38,747 bases of DNA from Sedimentisphaerales bacterium. Lineage in GTDB: Bacteria > Planctomycetota > Phycisphaerae > Sedimentisphaerales > Anaerobacaceae. Positions 16,672 through 24,886 of this stretch are shown piece after piece. The notes beneath the pieces were generated by a model that had not been told where the DNA came from, did no database searches, and saw nothing but the letters and a program-made list of their open reading frames with translations. The stretch spans positions 1 to 38,747 of the forward strand of contig JAFGGH010000042.1 of NCBI GenBank assembly GCA_016930645.1, in the 5' to 3' direction. The position numbers were made by a program, and so were the translations under genes. Position 1 is the first letter of the stretch; each line of letters starts with the position of its first letter.

Positions 16672-17925
16672 CTAATAGATCTCATCGAACTCTGCTCCTA
16701 TAGTACCTGCAACAACGCCTACCTTGCCGCGGGGCATCTGTCTTATTTCAACATTCAGAACAGACTGTCCCATTGTACCGTCTTTCATTTTGACAACACA
16801 CGTTGCTTCCACAAAGGTTCCGGGGTCGTCTAAATGATTCACACCCTGGATACTAACCAGTTCCGAAGGTTCGTGGACCTGATAAGTTAACTGCAATTTT
16901 TCAAGGCTGTCGCCGGCAGCTAAGGGCCTGATTTTCTTAACGTCATCCCAATTTCGGTCAATTACTGCCTGCCAGTATTTTTCTATAACCTTCTTACATG
17001 CGTCATAGGTGCTTACTTGTCCAACTAGTATTCCATAATTGGGGTCTCTATCAAGGAGGTCACGCAGCATTCTGCAATCGACAACCTGCGTTCCATCCGG
17101 AATATCAAAATCAAAGAAACCTTCCGGTATTTCCCGGTCGTATTCTATAGATGTGTATTCGAAGTGAGGAACGCCCTCGTAACCCTCGCTGTACCATACA
17201 CTTCCACGAACCGGCAATTTGGTTTCTACATCAAACTGCAGCTTCCAGTAAGGTGCGGTGTTCACAGGCGGGCCAATAAACGTAACAAAGACGCTGTCTC
17301 TGCCGGTTTCTTCGTCCCTGCCGTACCTCTCCTTCCAGTTCCGCCCCATTTCCTTCAACTGCCTGAACAAATCACCCGTCAGAAAAGGATTGCATCCTCT
17401 GTTCAGCCCCTCTGTTATATAAAGCACATCCCATTTCGGATGACGCGTATAAACATAGGTGATGTTCTCCCGCTCATTAGCAAGGGAAATGTGATTGTCC
17501 CCTTCCACAAGCTTGAAATTGCCGGAGACAGAACCATCCATACTATGAGGCATAGCCCAGATTTCAAAAGTCTCCCTGGGTCTGTCCGGGTACTTGGCAT
17601 ACCCGGCGAGGTGAACAACTTTCATACCCTCCAATACCTCGATGGTCTGTTCAATCGCCCAGGCAGGTGTGATAGACTTGTCTATTAACACTATCGAAAG
17701 AGCCACAGCTATAAGAACAACGGCTGCTGTAGCGAATTTTGATATTCTGTTTTTCATAATTATTCTCCATATATTCGGCTGGGAAGCGCCCAGTCCTGTT
17801 CGTTTAGATTTCGATTGTTCGTCGAGTATTTTCCTGAAAGCGGCTCGTTCATATTCTGTAACACTATCTGGAATAATGCCGTCCGCTTTTAACAGCTCTT
17901 CAGATAATTTCCTGTCATTATCCAT
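16672..17925 (-). CDS. Membrane-anchored partner of ECF sigma factor
   Basis: The 417-residue protein overlaps the end of the ECF sigma gene by 8 nt, which points to a regulatory partner, probably an anti-sigma factor. The N-terminal 60 residues are cytosolic and charged. One membrane segment (ATAAVVLIAVALSIVLI) follows the juxtamembrane run IWRIIMKNRISKFA, which is shared with the protein at 19857-20279. The remaining 320 residues face outward and contain a region resembling LolA/LppX-like lipoprotein carriers (HLAGYAKYPDRPRETFEIWA; YWKLQFDVETKLPVRG). A C-terminal NTF2-like part may include YWQAVIDRNWDDV. The binding partner outside the cytoplasm is unknown. Confidence 0.7.
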   Translation of the reverse strand: MDNDRKLSEELLKADGIIPDSVTEYERAAFRKILDEQSKSKRTGLGASQPNIWRIIMKNRISKFATAAVVLIAVALSIVLIDKSITPAWAIEQTIEVLEGMKVVHLAGYAKYPDRPRETFEIWAMPHSMDGSVSGNFKLVEGDNHISLANERENITYVYTRHPKWDVLYITEGLNRGCNPFLTGDLFRQLKEMGRNWKERYGRDEETGRDSVFVTFIGPPVNTAPYWKLQFDVETKLPVRGSVWYSEGYEGVPHFEYTSIEYDREIPEGFFDFDIPDGTQVVDCRMLRDLLDRDPNYGILVGQVSTYDACKKVIEKYWQAVIDRNWDDVKKIRPLAAGDSLEKLQLTYQVHEPSELVSIQGVNHLDDPGTFVEATCVVKMKDGTMGQSVLNVEIRQMPRGKVGVVAGTIGAEFDEIY

Positions 17926-18457
17926 TTTGTCTTTCCATTTCTTTGCGAAGAGATTGCTTTGCGTAAAATATTCGCGACCTGACAGTACCAATACTGCAAC
18001 CGGTAACGCCGGCTATCGACTCGTAAGACATCCGTTCAACGAATGACAACGTCAGTACTTCTTTGTGATAAGGCTTAAGTTCATCCAGGGCCCTGTGCAA
18101 CTTCTTTGCATCATCGGCGTTAAAAACAGGTTCATCGCTACCCGATACGGGAAGTTCATTTTCTTGGGGCAGACTGACAAACCTTTCCTTGCGCTTGAAT
18201 CCGCTATAAACCTTATTCCTTGCGATACGGTAAAGCCAGACGGCAAAAGCCTTGGTATCCTTTAGCTTATGTATCTTCTTAAAAACGGTCAGCCAGATGT
18301 CCTGGAGCATATCGTCAGCATTGGTACCTCTGCCGTCCATCCGCCTGACATAATACTTCAGCCGTGGCTGGTATATCTCGAATAGCGCCTCGAAAGCCGC
18401 TCTGTCACCATTTTGGCTGCGAAGCACTATCTCTTCTACCTGCTTATCAAAATCCAT
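17918..18457 (-). CDS. ECF sigma factor, module 1
   Basis: This is a sigma-70 family extracytoplasmic-function sigma factor of about 179 residues. Region 2 runs through FEALFEIYQPRLKYYVRRM, ADDMLQDIWLTVFKKIHKL and FAVWLYRIARNKVYSGFKR. Region 4 has LDELKPYHKEVLTLSFVERMSYESIAGVTGC and IGTVRSRIFYAKQSLRKE. The ATG at 18457 has AAGG about 8 nt before it. It overlaps the next gene in the sequence ATGGATAA, so the two are translationally coupled. Promoter targets are unknown. Confidence 0.93.
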   Translation of the reverse strand: MDFDKQVEEIVLRSQNGDRAAFEALFEIYQPRLKYYVRRMDGRGTNADDMLQDIWLTVFKKIHKLKDTKAFAVWLYRIARNKVYSGFKRKERFVSLPQENELPVSGSDEPVFNADDAKKLHRALDELKPYHKEVLTLSFVERMSYESIAGVTGCSIGTVRSRIFYAKQSLRKEMERQNG

Positions 18458-18591
18458 ATATGTACCTTGAAATCTTTCCCGTATCACTGATTAAAGATAC
18501 ATCCCAGCCCAATTAGTTCAAAAAATAATTTGACATTTTTCAATTTTTACCGATTTCAAGCCAGTAAAAGCCTAAAAAGCCCTCTGCGCAT

Positions 18592-18617
18592 AAAAAAACC
18601 GGGCAAACCCGGCCCGG
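18592..18617 (-). terminator. Intrinsic terminator of sigma module 2
   Basis: On the minus strand CCGGGC (18612-18617) pairs with GCCCGG (18599-18604) and is followed by T7. It lies about 30 bp past the stop of the 18644-19843 gene. It and the terminator at 16522-16550 share the flanking GCGCATAAAAAAA and most of the stem-loop. Confidence 0.8.
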
Positions 18618-18643
18618 CTTGGTTTTTAGGGCGTTATCAAAAA

Positions 18644-19843
18644 TCACTTCACTTTGAACTCATATACATAAGTCTCATCTTTCATCAAATCCGGCTTTTT
18701 GCAGCGAAGGACAAAGCCGTCAGCTTTCTTCTCATATTCAAAATCCTCGCCGCTGAATAAATCCTTCGGCATACCGGCAGGTAACTCTTCAGGAAGATGT
18801 CCGGTTTGTGTTTTGATAATATAAATTTCCAGGGCGGTTCTAAGGGCGTTCGAGAAAGTTCTGATTTTGATGTCATGGTTATAAATCCTCTGGATGGCAG
18901 GAGCCAAAACCATAGTCAGAATTGTGTCAGGATTTTCCTCGGATTTCTGCTTAATACTGTCGTTGATTTCCGCAAGCTTCTTGTAAGCCTGCTCGTAAGG
19001 AAGCTCAACCGCCGAATATATCGCCTCCCAGCATTCATTGAAATAGGCCAGATTACGCCGGCAGAACTGCTCATCGGCGGCAAGAACAGCTTTTCGTATG
19101 TCCGCCTGCGCCTCGTCTTTTATGGTAATTAAAGACTGATTATCAATGAAAGGAAGTAATTCCTTAACTCTCTGCGGCTGAAAATACATACCCATAACTT
19201 CCTGCTCGGTAACCAGAAAGTATTTTATCGGCTTTCTTTTATTGTCGAGTTCACTTAACTGAGCTTTGAGATATTTCAAAGTCTCCAAGTCCACTTGCTG
19301 AGACGAAAGAATATCTTCAATACATTCATCTGCAAGCGTCTCTACGGTAACTCCAACGAGAAAGTTTATGAGAGTCGGTCCCTCGGCGACATGCAGTGCT
19401 ATCCTTCGTGCAGTTAAGCATCGCTCAATTGCAAAATTGTAATCTCCTTCCGCCAGGCTTTTTCTCGCATCAGCCAGAATTAACTTAACGATATTCCTGA
19501 TTTGAGACAGATACGGCATTTGCAAATCCAGGCCTTCGGAATATCTTAAACCCCAATCGCATTTATCAAGCTCACTTGCTGTTACCACAAGGTAAATTGC
19601 AGCGCTGCAATTTTCGATATGTTTGAGAATTTGCGGATTCGGTTCAATTTTCCCTGCAGCCAGATCACTTATCATATCTCCCATGGTATCATCGGTTTTC
19701 TCATAGAGGAGAAAGGCCTGGTAATATAACAGTGCTGCGTTATCAGGGTCAGGCGGATACGCCAAAACCGAAAAGTCTAATAAAAATAAGGTTACCAAAG
19801 CACAAATAACAATCCTAAAACAATTATTCACATACGTTTTCAT
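18644..19843 (-). CDS. Exported helical protein of sigma module 2
   Basis: The 399-residue protein has a signal peptide (hydrophobic core IVICALVTLFLLDF, cleavage likely near LAYP). The mature part is almost all helical, starting PPDPDNAALLYYQAFLLYE and including LAEGDYNFAIERCLTARRIALHVAEGP, which resembles TPR-like pairs. I cannot name a family. It begins 13 nt after the membrane regulator of module 2 and is probably co-transcribed with its sigma factor, so it may be an input or output of that envelope response. A strong terminator follows. Confidence 0.7.
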   Translation of the reverse strand: MKTYVNNCFRIVICALVTLFLLDFSVLAYPPDPDNAALLYYQAFLLYEKTDDTMGDMISDLAAGKIEPNPQILKHIENCSAAIYLVVTASELDKCDWGLRYSEGLDLQMPYLSQIRNIVKLILADARKSLAEGDYNFAIERCLTARRIALHVAEGPTLINFLVGVTVETLADECIEDILSSQQVDLETLKYLKAQLSELDNKRKPIKYFLVTEQEVMGMYFQPQRVKELLPFIDNQSLITIKDEAQADIRKAVLAADEQFCRRNLAYFNECWEAIYSAVELPYEQAYKKLAEINDSIKQKSEENPDTILTMVLAPAIQRIYNHDIKIRTFSNALRTALEIYIIKTQTGHLPEELPAGMPKDLFSGEDFEYEKKADGFVLRCKKPDLMKDETYVYEFKVK

Positions 19844-19856
19844 GATAAGCTCCTTT

Positions 19857-20279
19857 TCAATTATTCAAATCTTTATATAAACCATTCAGTGATAAACTAC
19901 CGTACTGCGGCCCCAGCAGTTCCAGGGATTTATCAAGCTGCTCTTCAACAGCCTCCATCCCGCCTCGGCGAAAAGCAGCATTAATTGAAACCATTTTTGT
20001 CAAATCAGCAGGTGATTTGACAATCCGTGCAATATTGATATTAGGCTGTTCGTCTTTGTTGTTATGTAAAAGTAAAACACAAACCGCGATTATCAACACC
20101 GCAGCCGCGGCCAGTTTGGTCATCTTGCTTCGCATAATTACTTGCCAGACATTCAGCTTTTGCTCAGTAATTTCCCTGCTGAACTGTTGAGACTTTTGTT
20201 CGGCAATTTCGGCAATGTCATCAGGCAAAGGTTCGTTTGCCAAATTACACAGCAATTTATCTAATTTTTCATTATCCAT
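19857..20279 (-). CDS. Small membrane-anchored anti-sigma candidate
   Basis: The 140-residue protein has a cytosolic acidic N-terminus (MDNEKLDKLLCNLANEPLPD), then VWQVIMRSKMTKLA directly before one membrane segment (AAAVLIIAVCVLLLH), then about 70 residues outside. The juxtamembrane run matches that of the module 1 regulator. Its ATG lies inside the last codons of the sigma gene (ATGGATAA overlap, 8 nt), as in module 1. No zinc anti-sigma (HxxxCxxC) motif is seen. The role as anti-sigma factor is inferred from position and topology. Confidence 0.7.
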   Translation of the reverse strand: MDNEKLDKLLCNLANEPLPDDIAEIAEQKSQQFSREITEQKLNVWQVIMRSKMTKLAAAAVLIIAVCVLLLHNNKDEQPNINIARIVKSPADLTKMVSINAAFRRGGMEAVEEQLDKSLELLGPQYGSLSLNGLYKDLNN

Positions 20280-20763
20280 TGCTCAATCTCCTTTTAAGAG
20301 CAGCTAACGCCTTTGATACATTTGACCTTGCGGCAGCTTCAGTGCAGCTTAAAACACAAGCAATATCCTCATAACTTTTCTGGCCGAGGTATCTCATAAC
20401 AATTGCCTTTGATTGCTTTTCTGGCAGCAAAGCGACAGCACGCCTGATTTGTTCGAATCCTTCGATATCACCAACTTCTTGATTCGTTTTCTCAGGCAGG
20501 CGATGTTCATTAAGCTGTCCGTCTCTGCCTATCCTGTTTCGCCAGGCCTTTGAGTTGGCAGACATCGCTATCCGGTAGATATATCCGCCCGCCGAATCAG
20601 AGCTGAGCTTTTCAACATTTTGCCACATACCCAAAAGCGCATACTGCATCGCTTCGCCGAAAAGCTCCCTGTCGCCCGTTAGTTTCCAAAGAACCGAAGC
20701 CAGAAAGCTGTTGTAACGGGTCTTGACTTCGTCAAATATCTGCAACCTTTGCCGATGTTCCAT
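20272..20763 (-). CDS. ECF-like sigma factor, module 2
   Basis: A 163-residue sigma-70 family protein. Region 2 includes FLASVLWKLTGDRELFGEAMQYALLGMW and GGYIYRIAMSANSKAWRNR; region 4 includes LLPEKQSKAIVMRYLGQKSYEDIACVLSC and AAARSNVSKALAALKRRL. Region 2 is less typical than in module 1. The gene is followed by an overlapping anti-sigma candidate and an exported protein, so it starts a three-gene unit. No promoter could be assigned with confidence in the 170 bp upstream. Confidence 0.85.
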   Translation of the reverse strand: MEHRQRLQIFDEVKTRYNSFLASVLWKLTGDRELFGEAMQYALLGMWQNVEKLSSDSAGGYIYRIAMSANSKAWRNRIGRDGQLNEHRLPEKTNQEVGDIEGFEQIRRAVALLPEKQSKAIVMRYLGQKSYEDIACVLSCTEAAARSNVSKALAALKRRLSNG

Positions 20764-20933
20764 TTACGAATTACCGCCTACTGTGGATGAACATGTTCAA
20801 AATCCATAATATAATAACCGCCTTGGACCTTATCTGTGTAAAATAATTTTTGTAGATTTGCAAATTTAAGAAAATCACTGACCAAAGCTGTCTTTGCCGG
20901 TGATTTTGAATCTTGATATTTATATTGTTGAGC

Positions 20934-21827
20934 TTAGACAGTAAACTTTTTGCCGGTCAGGCGCTCGTAGCATTCGATATACTTGGCGCTGGTCTTTTCG
21001 ACAATATCGACAGGCAGTACCACGCCCGGACCGGATTTGTCGAAATTGATGCCCTCAAGATAATTGCGAACGAACTGCTTATCGAAGCTCTCCTGGTCGC
21101 GCCCCGGCTCGTATTTATCCCCAGGCCAGAACCGCGATGAATCAGGCGTTAATACTTCATCAATCAAAATAATCCTGCCGTCCACAATCCCCCACTCAAA
21201 TTTTGTATCGGAAAGGATTATACCCCTGCTCTCAGCATATTCACTTGCCTTTTTAAATATCCACATACTCTTATCACGGACGTACCTGGCTTTATCTTTG
21301 CCGATTATCTCAGCGCACCTTTCAAAGCTGATATTCTCATCATGCGCGCCTCGTTCGGCTTTGGTGGCGGGTGTGAAAATCAGTTTGGGCAGCTTGTCGC
21401 ACTGCTTTAGTCCCTTGGGCAGTTTCTGGCCGCAAACGGTGCCGCTTTGCTTATATTCCTTCCAGCCGGAACCGGCGAGGTATCCACGAATCACACATTC
21501 GACCGGCAGGACATTGACCTTTTTAACAAGCATACTTCTGCCTTCGAGCTGGTCAGGATGCTCGCAGAACGGTTCCGGATAGTCGTTTACATCATCGCTG
21601 ATTAAGTGGTGTTCGATTGAATCGCCCAAAAAATCGAACCAGAATCGGGAAATTTTTGTAAGCACGATGCCTTTGTAAGGGATACCGTTAGCCATAACCA
21701 CATCGAATGCGCTTAGTCTGTCGGTGGCAACTATAAGCAGCTTGTCGCCCAAATCGTAAATATCTCTTACTTTACCGCGGGCGCATTCTATCCTTTCGAT
21801 ACTTGTCTGCAGAATCGTCTCAGCCAT
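20934..21827 (-). CDS. purC: SAICAR synthase (phosphoribosylaminoimidazole-succinocarboxamide synthase)
   Basis: PurC joins aspartate to CAIR with ATP in purine synthesis, in the cytosol. The protein has about 297 residues, the longer single-domain form. Family motifs seen are GKVRDIYDLGDKLLIVATDRLSAFD, the central ECVIRGYLAGSGWKEY, FTPATKAERGAHDENISF and LIDEVLTPDSSRFWP. The ATG at 21827 is chosen over one six codons earlier because AGGGGA precedes it by about 6 nt; the earlier ATG merely overlaps the stop of the HD gene. It is the only purine gene in the window. Confidence 0.95.
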   Translation of the reverse strand: MAETILQTSIERIECARGKVRDIYDLGDKLLIVATDRLSAFDVVMANGIPYKGIVLTKISRFWFDFLGDSIEHHLISDDVNDYPEPFCEHPDQLEGRSMLVKKVNVLPVECVIRGYLAGSGWKEYKQSGTVCGQKLPKGLKQCDKLPKLIFTPATKAERGAHDENISFERCAEIIGKDKARYVRDKSMWIFKKASEYAESRGIILSDTKFEWGIVDGRIILIDEVLTPDSSRFWPGDKYEPGRDQESFDKQFVRNYLEGINFDKSGPGVVLPVDIVEKTSAKYIECYERLTGKKFTV

Positions 21828-21841
21828 AATATTCCCCTGAA

Positions 21842-22633
21842 TCATCCCTGCTTAATTTTCCTGTCCACATATTCGAGCACAGTTTTTGCAACCTGCTTAA
21901 TATCATCGTTAGGCGGCAGAAAATCAATTATCTTTTCCAAAAATCTTCTTTCCCTGATACGATTATAGGTCGCGGCAAAATTCACATCATATACCCACGA
22001 AAGCTGAATCAGCTTCATATCGTTCAATGTCTTCAGGTCTCGATAGTCAATCCGCCGGCCGGTAAGTATCTTCTGCAACACTTCATCGCTGTACCACGGC
22101 TCATCCGGCAGCTCGATTTCCAGCTTGAACGAGTCCGGGTCATTCTCATACTGTTCGTAACATTCCGTTACAACCCGGTAAATATCTATCTTGTCGGCAT
22201 CTCGAATAATCCGACTCTGCAAAAAGACTTCACCGCTGAGATTGTCCGGCAGTTGCTTATCACCGTGGTATTTTATCGCCACCTCTATAATCTCAGCCTC
22301 ACCCGCTGTGAGATTAGCAAGCACATTATGTTCCCGGATTATCTTCACCCCCAAAAGACTGTGATTTACACTCCGCGGGTCATTGTACGTGCGATATCTT
22401 TCAAACTGGACAAACCTGCCGACATCGTGCAATATCGCGATTACCTCAGCAATCTGTTTCTGTTCATCGGTCAACCCAAGCTCATCGGCAAGATACAGGC
22501 TTTCGGCGCAAACTAACCTGCTGTGCCTGTCTTTAAGCTCGATATTGGCGTTAAAATACTCATCATCACCATAAAACCCGGCGACATATTCATCGAACCA
22601 TTCTTTGATTTTTTCCAACTGTTCTTTTTTCAT
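21842..22633 (-). CDS. HD-domain phosphohydrolase
   Basis: The 263-residue protein has the HD metal site: H in DRHSRLVCAESLYLA, the HD pair in AILHDVGRF, H in VNHSLLG and the distant D in RDADKIDIYR. This puts it among HD phosphohydrolases that cleave nucleotides or other phosphoesters. The substrate is not evident. It precedes purC with a 15-nt spacing and shared overlap of stop and potential start, so the two are probably co-transcribed. Repeat words lie directly upstream of its start. Confidence 0.85.
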   Translation of the reverse strand: MKKEQLEKIKEWFDEYVAGFYGDDEYFNANIELKDRHSRLVCAESLYLADELGLTDEQKQIAEVIAILHDVGRFVQFERYRTYNDPRSVNHSLLGVKIIREHNVLANLTAGEAEIIEVAIKYHGDKQLPDNLSGEVFLQSRIIRDADKIDIYRVVTECYEQYENDPDSFKLEIELPDEPWYSDEVLQKILTGRRIDYRDLKTLNDMKLIQLSWVYDVNFAATYNRIRERRFLEKIIDFLPPNDDIKQVAKTVLEYVDRKIKQG

Positions 22634-22637
22634 AAGT

Positions 22638-22697
22638 CCGACAGGATAACAAAATAATTTTCAGGGACGGGATAACAGGATTAACAGGATAGTAAAA
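22638..22697. repeat. ATCCTGT-type words, left side of island 3
   Basis: GACAGGATAACA and GGGATAACA, GGATTAACA, GGATAG are on the plus strand. The same words in reverse orientation fill 24200-24410, so GxxExxY copy 3 and the FRG gene sit between inverted word arrays. Confidence 0.85.
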
Positions 22698-22707
22698 AAC
22701 TCCTCTA

Positions 22708-23091
22708 TTATTCATTATATTGATTTAAATCACGCACTTTCCTCTTAACATCGACCTTCTTTTCATTAAAATTGATAAGCAAGCCGAGAGATTTACCTGT
22801 TGCCACAAGATAATTGACCAATTGAGCTTCGTGTATTGTTGAAAGATTCCTAACTGATTTAAGCTCAACAATTATTTCATCTTCAACAAGTAAATCTGCT
22901 TTGAATTCTCCAACAATTTCTTCTTCGTATTTGACAGTGATAGATTTCTGCTGTTCTGCTCTTAATCCTTCTTTTCTTAACTCAATCATAAGACACTTTT
23001 CATAAACAGATTCGAGGAAACCAAAACCCATTTTGTTATAAACCTGATATGCACTACCGATAATTTTTTCGGTTATTTCTTCATATTCCAT
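22708..23091 (-). CDS. GxxExxY protein (PD-(D/E)XK-like), copy 3
   Basis: A 127-residue, more diverged GxxExxY protein. The motif is G24-x2-E27-x2-Y30 (GFLESVYEKC), with D66 (ADLLVED) and E76-L-K78 (IVELKSV) as candidate nuclease residues. It is AT-rich compared with purC and HD genes next to it. It lies 56 bp downstream of the FRG-domain gene, on the same strand, and the pair is enclosed by inverted repeat words. Function is unknown. Confidence 0.9.
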   Translation of the reverse strand: MEYEEITEKIIGSAYQVYNKMGFGFLESVYEKCLMIELRKEGLRAEQQKSITVKYEEEIVGEFKADLLVEDEIIVELKSVRNLSTIHEAQLVNYLVATGKSLGLLINFNEKKVDVKRKVRDLNQYNE

Positions 23092-23147
23092 AACACAATC
23101 CTATTTACAAATCCTACTTACCTTGTCATCAAATGAGATACCTATAA

Positions 23148-24056
23148 CTAATCCTCATTGATATGACCTATCGTTTTATCAAAATTAACTTCCCACAAAT
23201 CATTTACATACCGTGCCGCTCCATCAAGATCAGGGAATAAACTAGCTCTATTTATATTCGCATAATCTAAAAACCTCAAACAATTAACTCTATCCTTGCT
23301 TGATATAATAAATTTTTGAAGAATTGAAATTGGTTGTGGATTACCACTCCCATCACTACATGGTTCCTTATATGTTTCCTTTTTAAAATTTTCTGTCATA
23401 TAGGTTTCAAGGTCTAAATGTTTAACCTCTAACTTGCCACCGTTATCCGGTATATACTCAGGATCAGGCATCCTTAAAAATAACCCGCCTTGATTAGTCA
23501 ATCTATAGCTCGCATGTTCAGATGGAGAAAATACTCTTGGAGCATTTGTTTCTTTTGGGAGCAAGTGATGCGCAAGAGCAAAAACTGCTCTGTTATCAGG
23601 CTCTTCCAATTTGCCTTTAATGTTGCATTTTTCATCTTCGAAAGCAAAAAACAATGCTATGAGCGGGAAATATGTCCAGTCTAATAAAGGAGTAGCAAGT
23701 CCATGATGTTGAGCAAGTCCCCACCATTCACCTTCATTTCGTGGCATACTTATAACAATTTCCCCTCTTGCTATTTCCTTGAACCTCTTTATTTGCAGGG
23801 AGCTTCCTACTCTAGGAATGCCAAAAATCTTCGGAACAAATCCACCAAGATTGGGCGTAGTGGGATAACGCTTTCGTATTCGATCTAAAGTTGATTCTAC
23901 TTTCCAGTCAGAATTAGCCTGACCTCGATAAATCAAAGTCGGCCAAGAATCATCTGGATTTTTTACGAACTCGACAAATTTTTCCCAGGAATCAAATGTA
24001 TGGACAAGCATACCGTTTTTGACATCCTTAACGTAATCATTCATAGACTTACTCAT
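23148..24056 (-). CDS. FRG-domain protein
   Basis: The 302-residue protein has the FRG domain signature: LIYRGQANSDWKVESTL (41-57) and WWGLAQHHGLATPLLDWT (111-128), followed by LIALFFAFEDE. FRG domains are often seen in defence-related and toxin-like proteins, but their activity is not settled. No second known domain is visible; the C-terminal half is unassigned. It is AT-rich relative to the neighbours and lies in an island with GxxExxY copy 3 between repeat arrays, suggesting joint acquisition. A phage-defence role is possible only by analogy. Confidence 0.85.
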   Translation of the reverse strand: MSKSMNDYVKDVKNGMLVHTFDSWEKFVEFVKNPDDSWPTLIYRGQANSDWKVESTLDRIRKRYPTTPNLGGFVPKIFGIPRVGSSLQIKRFKEIARGEIVISMPRNEGEWWGLAQHHGLATPLLDWTYFPLIALFFAFEDEKCNIKGKLEEPDNRAVFALAHHLLPKETNAPRVFSPSEHASYRLTNQGGLFLRMPDPEYIPDNGGKLEVKHLDLETYMTENFKKETYKEPCSDGSGNPQPISILQKFIISSKDRVNCLRFLDYANINRASLFPDLDGAARYVNDLWEVNFDKTIGHINED

Positions 24057-24429
24057 CGAAAAAATACCTTAATTCATAATTTTCAATATGTCAGCATATT
24101 TCTAATCTCACTATGTATCCTATGTTAGCTAAAAGCAATTCTTTTTTGTTTCTTGCTAAATGAACCTTCGTTCTAATAAAAACTTGTATAATATAATATC
24201 TTGTTAATCCCGTTATCCTGTCTAATAATAAATCCTGTCAATCCTGCCTGCCCGCCGTAGTGTTTACGAAGGCGGGTTATCCTGTCTTAAAATATATCCT
24301 GTCTATCCTGTTATCCTGTCGAAAAATATATCCTGTCTATCCTGTTATCCTGTCGAAAAAAATCTTGTTAATCCCGTCTAAGATAAATATCATACCTGTC
24401 CTGTCAATGATATTTTGAAAGGGAATAAG
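24057..24429. repeat. Word repeat block with nested hairpin
   Basis: From 24200 the sequence is built from ATCCTGTC, TATCCTGTT, AATCCTG and related words with a period near 9 nt. Two copies of a 40-bp unit (words TATCCTGTC, TATCCTGTT, ATCCTGTCG then AAAAATA) run side by side at about 24293-24360. A hairpin unit, CCCGCC (24251-24256) with GGCGGG (24271-24276), interrupts the word array. The part 24057-24199 is AT-rich and may hold the FRG promoter. Confidence 0.85.
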
Positions 24430-24702
24430 ATGCCTACTGTAAAGGATGTTATCGTCAAAAAGCCGTCACCCGAAGAGCAATCACAGGCCGAATCCTGGCC
24501 GATTTGGGAATGTCAGCCTTCCGAGTTTGACTGGGCATATACCCAGACCGAGACCTGCTTGATACTCGAAGGCCAAGTCACCATCAGTGATGGCGAAAAT
24601 GAGGTCAGTTTCGGCCAGGGCGACTGGGTGGTCTTCCCTGTCGATTTGGAATGTATCTGGAAGGTCAAGAAACCCGTCCGCAAACACTACAATTTCTCAT
24701 AG
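24430..24702 (+). CDS. Cupin-domain protein
   Basis: A single-domain cupin of about 90 residues, similar to the cupin_3/DUF861 group. Segments SWPIWECQPSEFDWAY, LILEGQVTISDG and VSFGQGDWVVFPVDLECIWKV give the beta-barrel order. The usual metal-binding histidines of the first motif are replaced (TETCLILEG keeps E only), so enzymatic function is uncertain. The ATG at 24430 is used because AAAGGGAA precedes it; an ATG five codons earlier lacks that site. It stands alone on the plus strand. Confidence 0.85.
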   Translation: MPTVKDVIVKKPSPEEQSQAESWPIWECQPSEFDWAYTQTETCLILEGQVTISDGENEVSFGQGDWVVFPVDLECIWKVKKPVRKHYNFS

Positions 24703-24729
24703 CAACGATTATCTGGCATTTTTGATTTT

Positions 24730-24767
24730 TTACCAAAAGCTGATTAGTTTTACTCAGTGCACGGGTA
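24730..24767 (-). pseudogene. Relic of an alpha-galactosidase 3' end
   Basis: Bases 24742-24767 match 27765-27790, the end of the GH27 gene, at 25 of 26 positions. On the minus strand the relic reads IPVH-stop-VKLISFW-stop, against VPVHGVKLIRVW-stop in the intact gene. A TGA replaces Gly. The match does not extend upstream, so only about 12 codons survive. Confidence 0.6.
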
Positions 24768-24809
24768 TCTAAATGATACAGGAGGGCTTAATTTTCCCGG
24801 GAATTCGGA

Positions 24810-24815
24810 TATAAT
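24810..24815 (+). promoter_or_regulatory. Possible -10 box for sigma module 3
   Basis: A perfect TATAAT stands about 70 bp before the sigma gene. No good -35 box is at the right distance, so this is weak. Confidence 0.25.
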
Positions 24816-24886
24816 CTGGTTTTCCAATTAAAATTTTCCGGATTTTTGTAAGTTTTACCTGTTATTCTTGTCTAATACTCAGGTTA

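Noticed and set aside
17164-17688. 174-codon plus-strand frame opposite the sigma partner
   Set aside because: Antisense shadow of a gene with a signal from topology and operon overlap; no domain or ribosome-binding site.
24200-24410. Possible CRISPR array
   Set aside because: Units are 8-10 nt words without constant-length spacers, and no cas genes are present.
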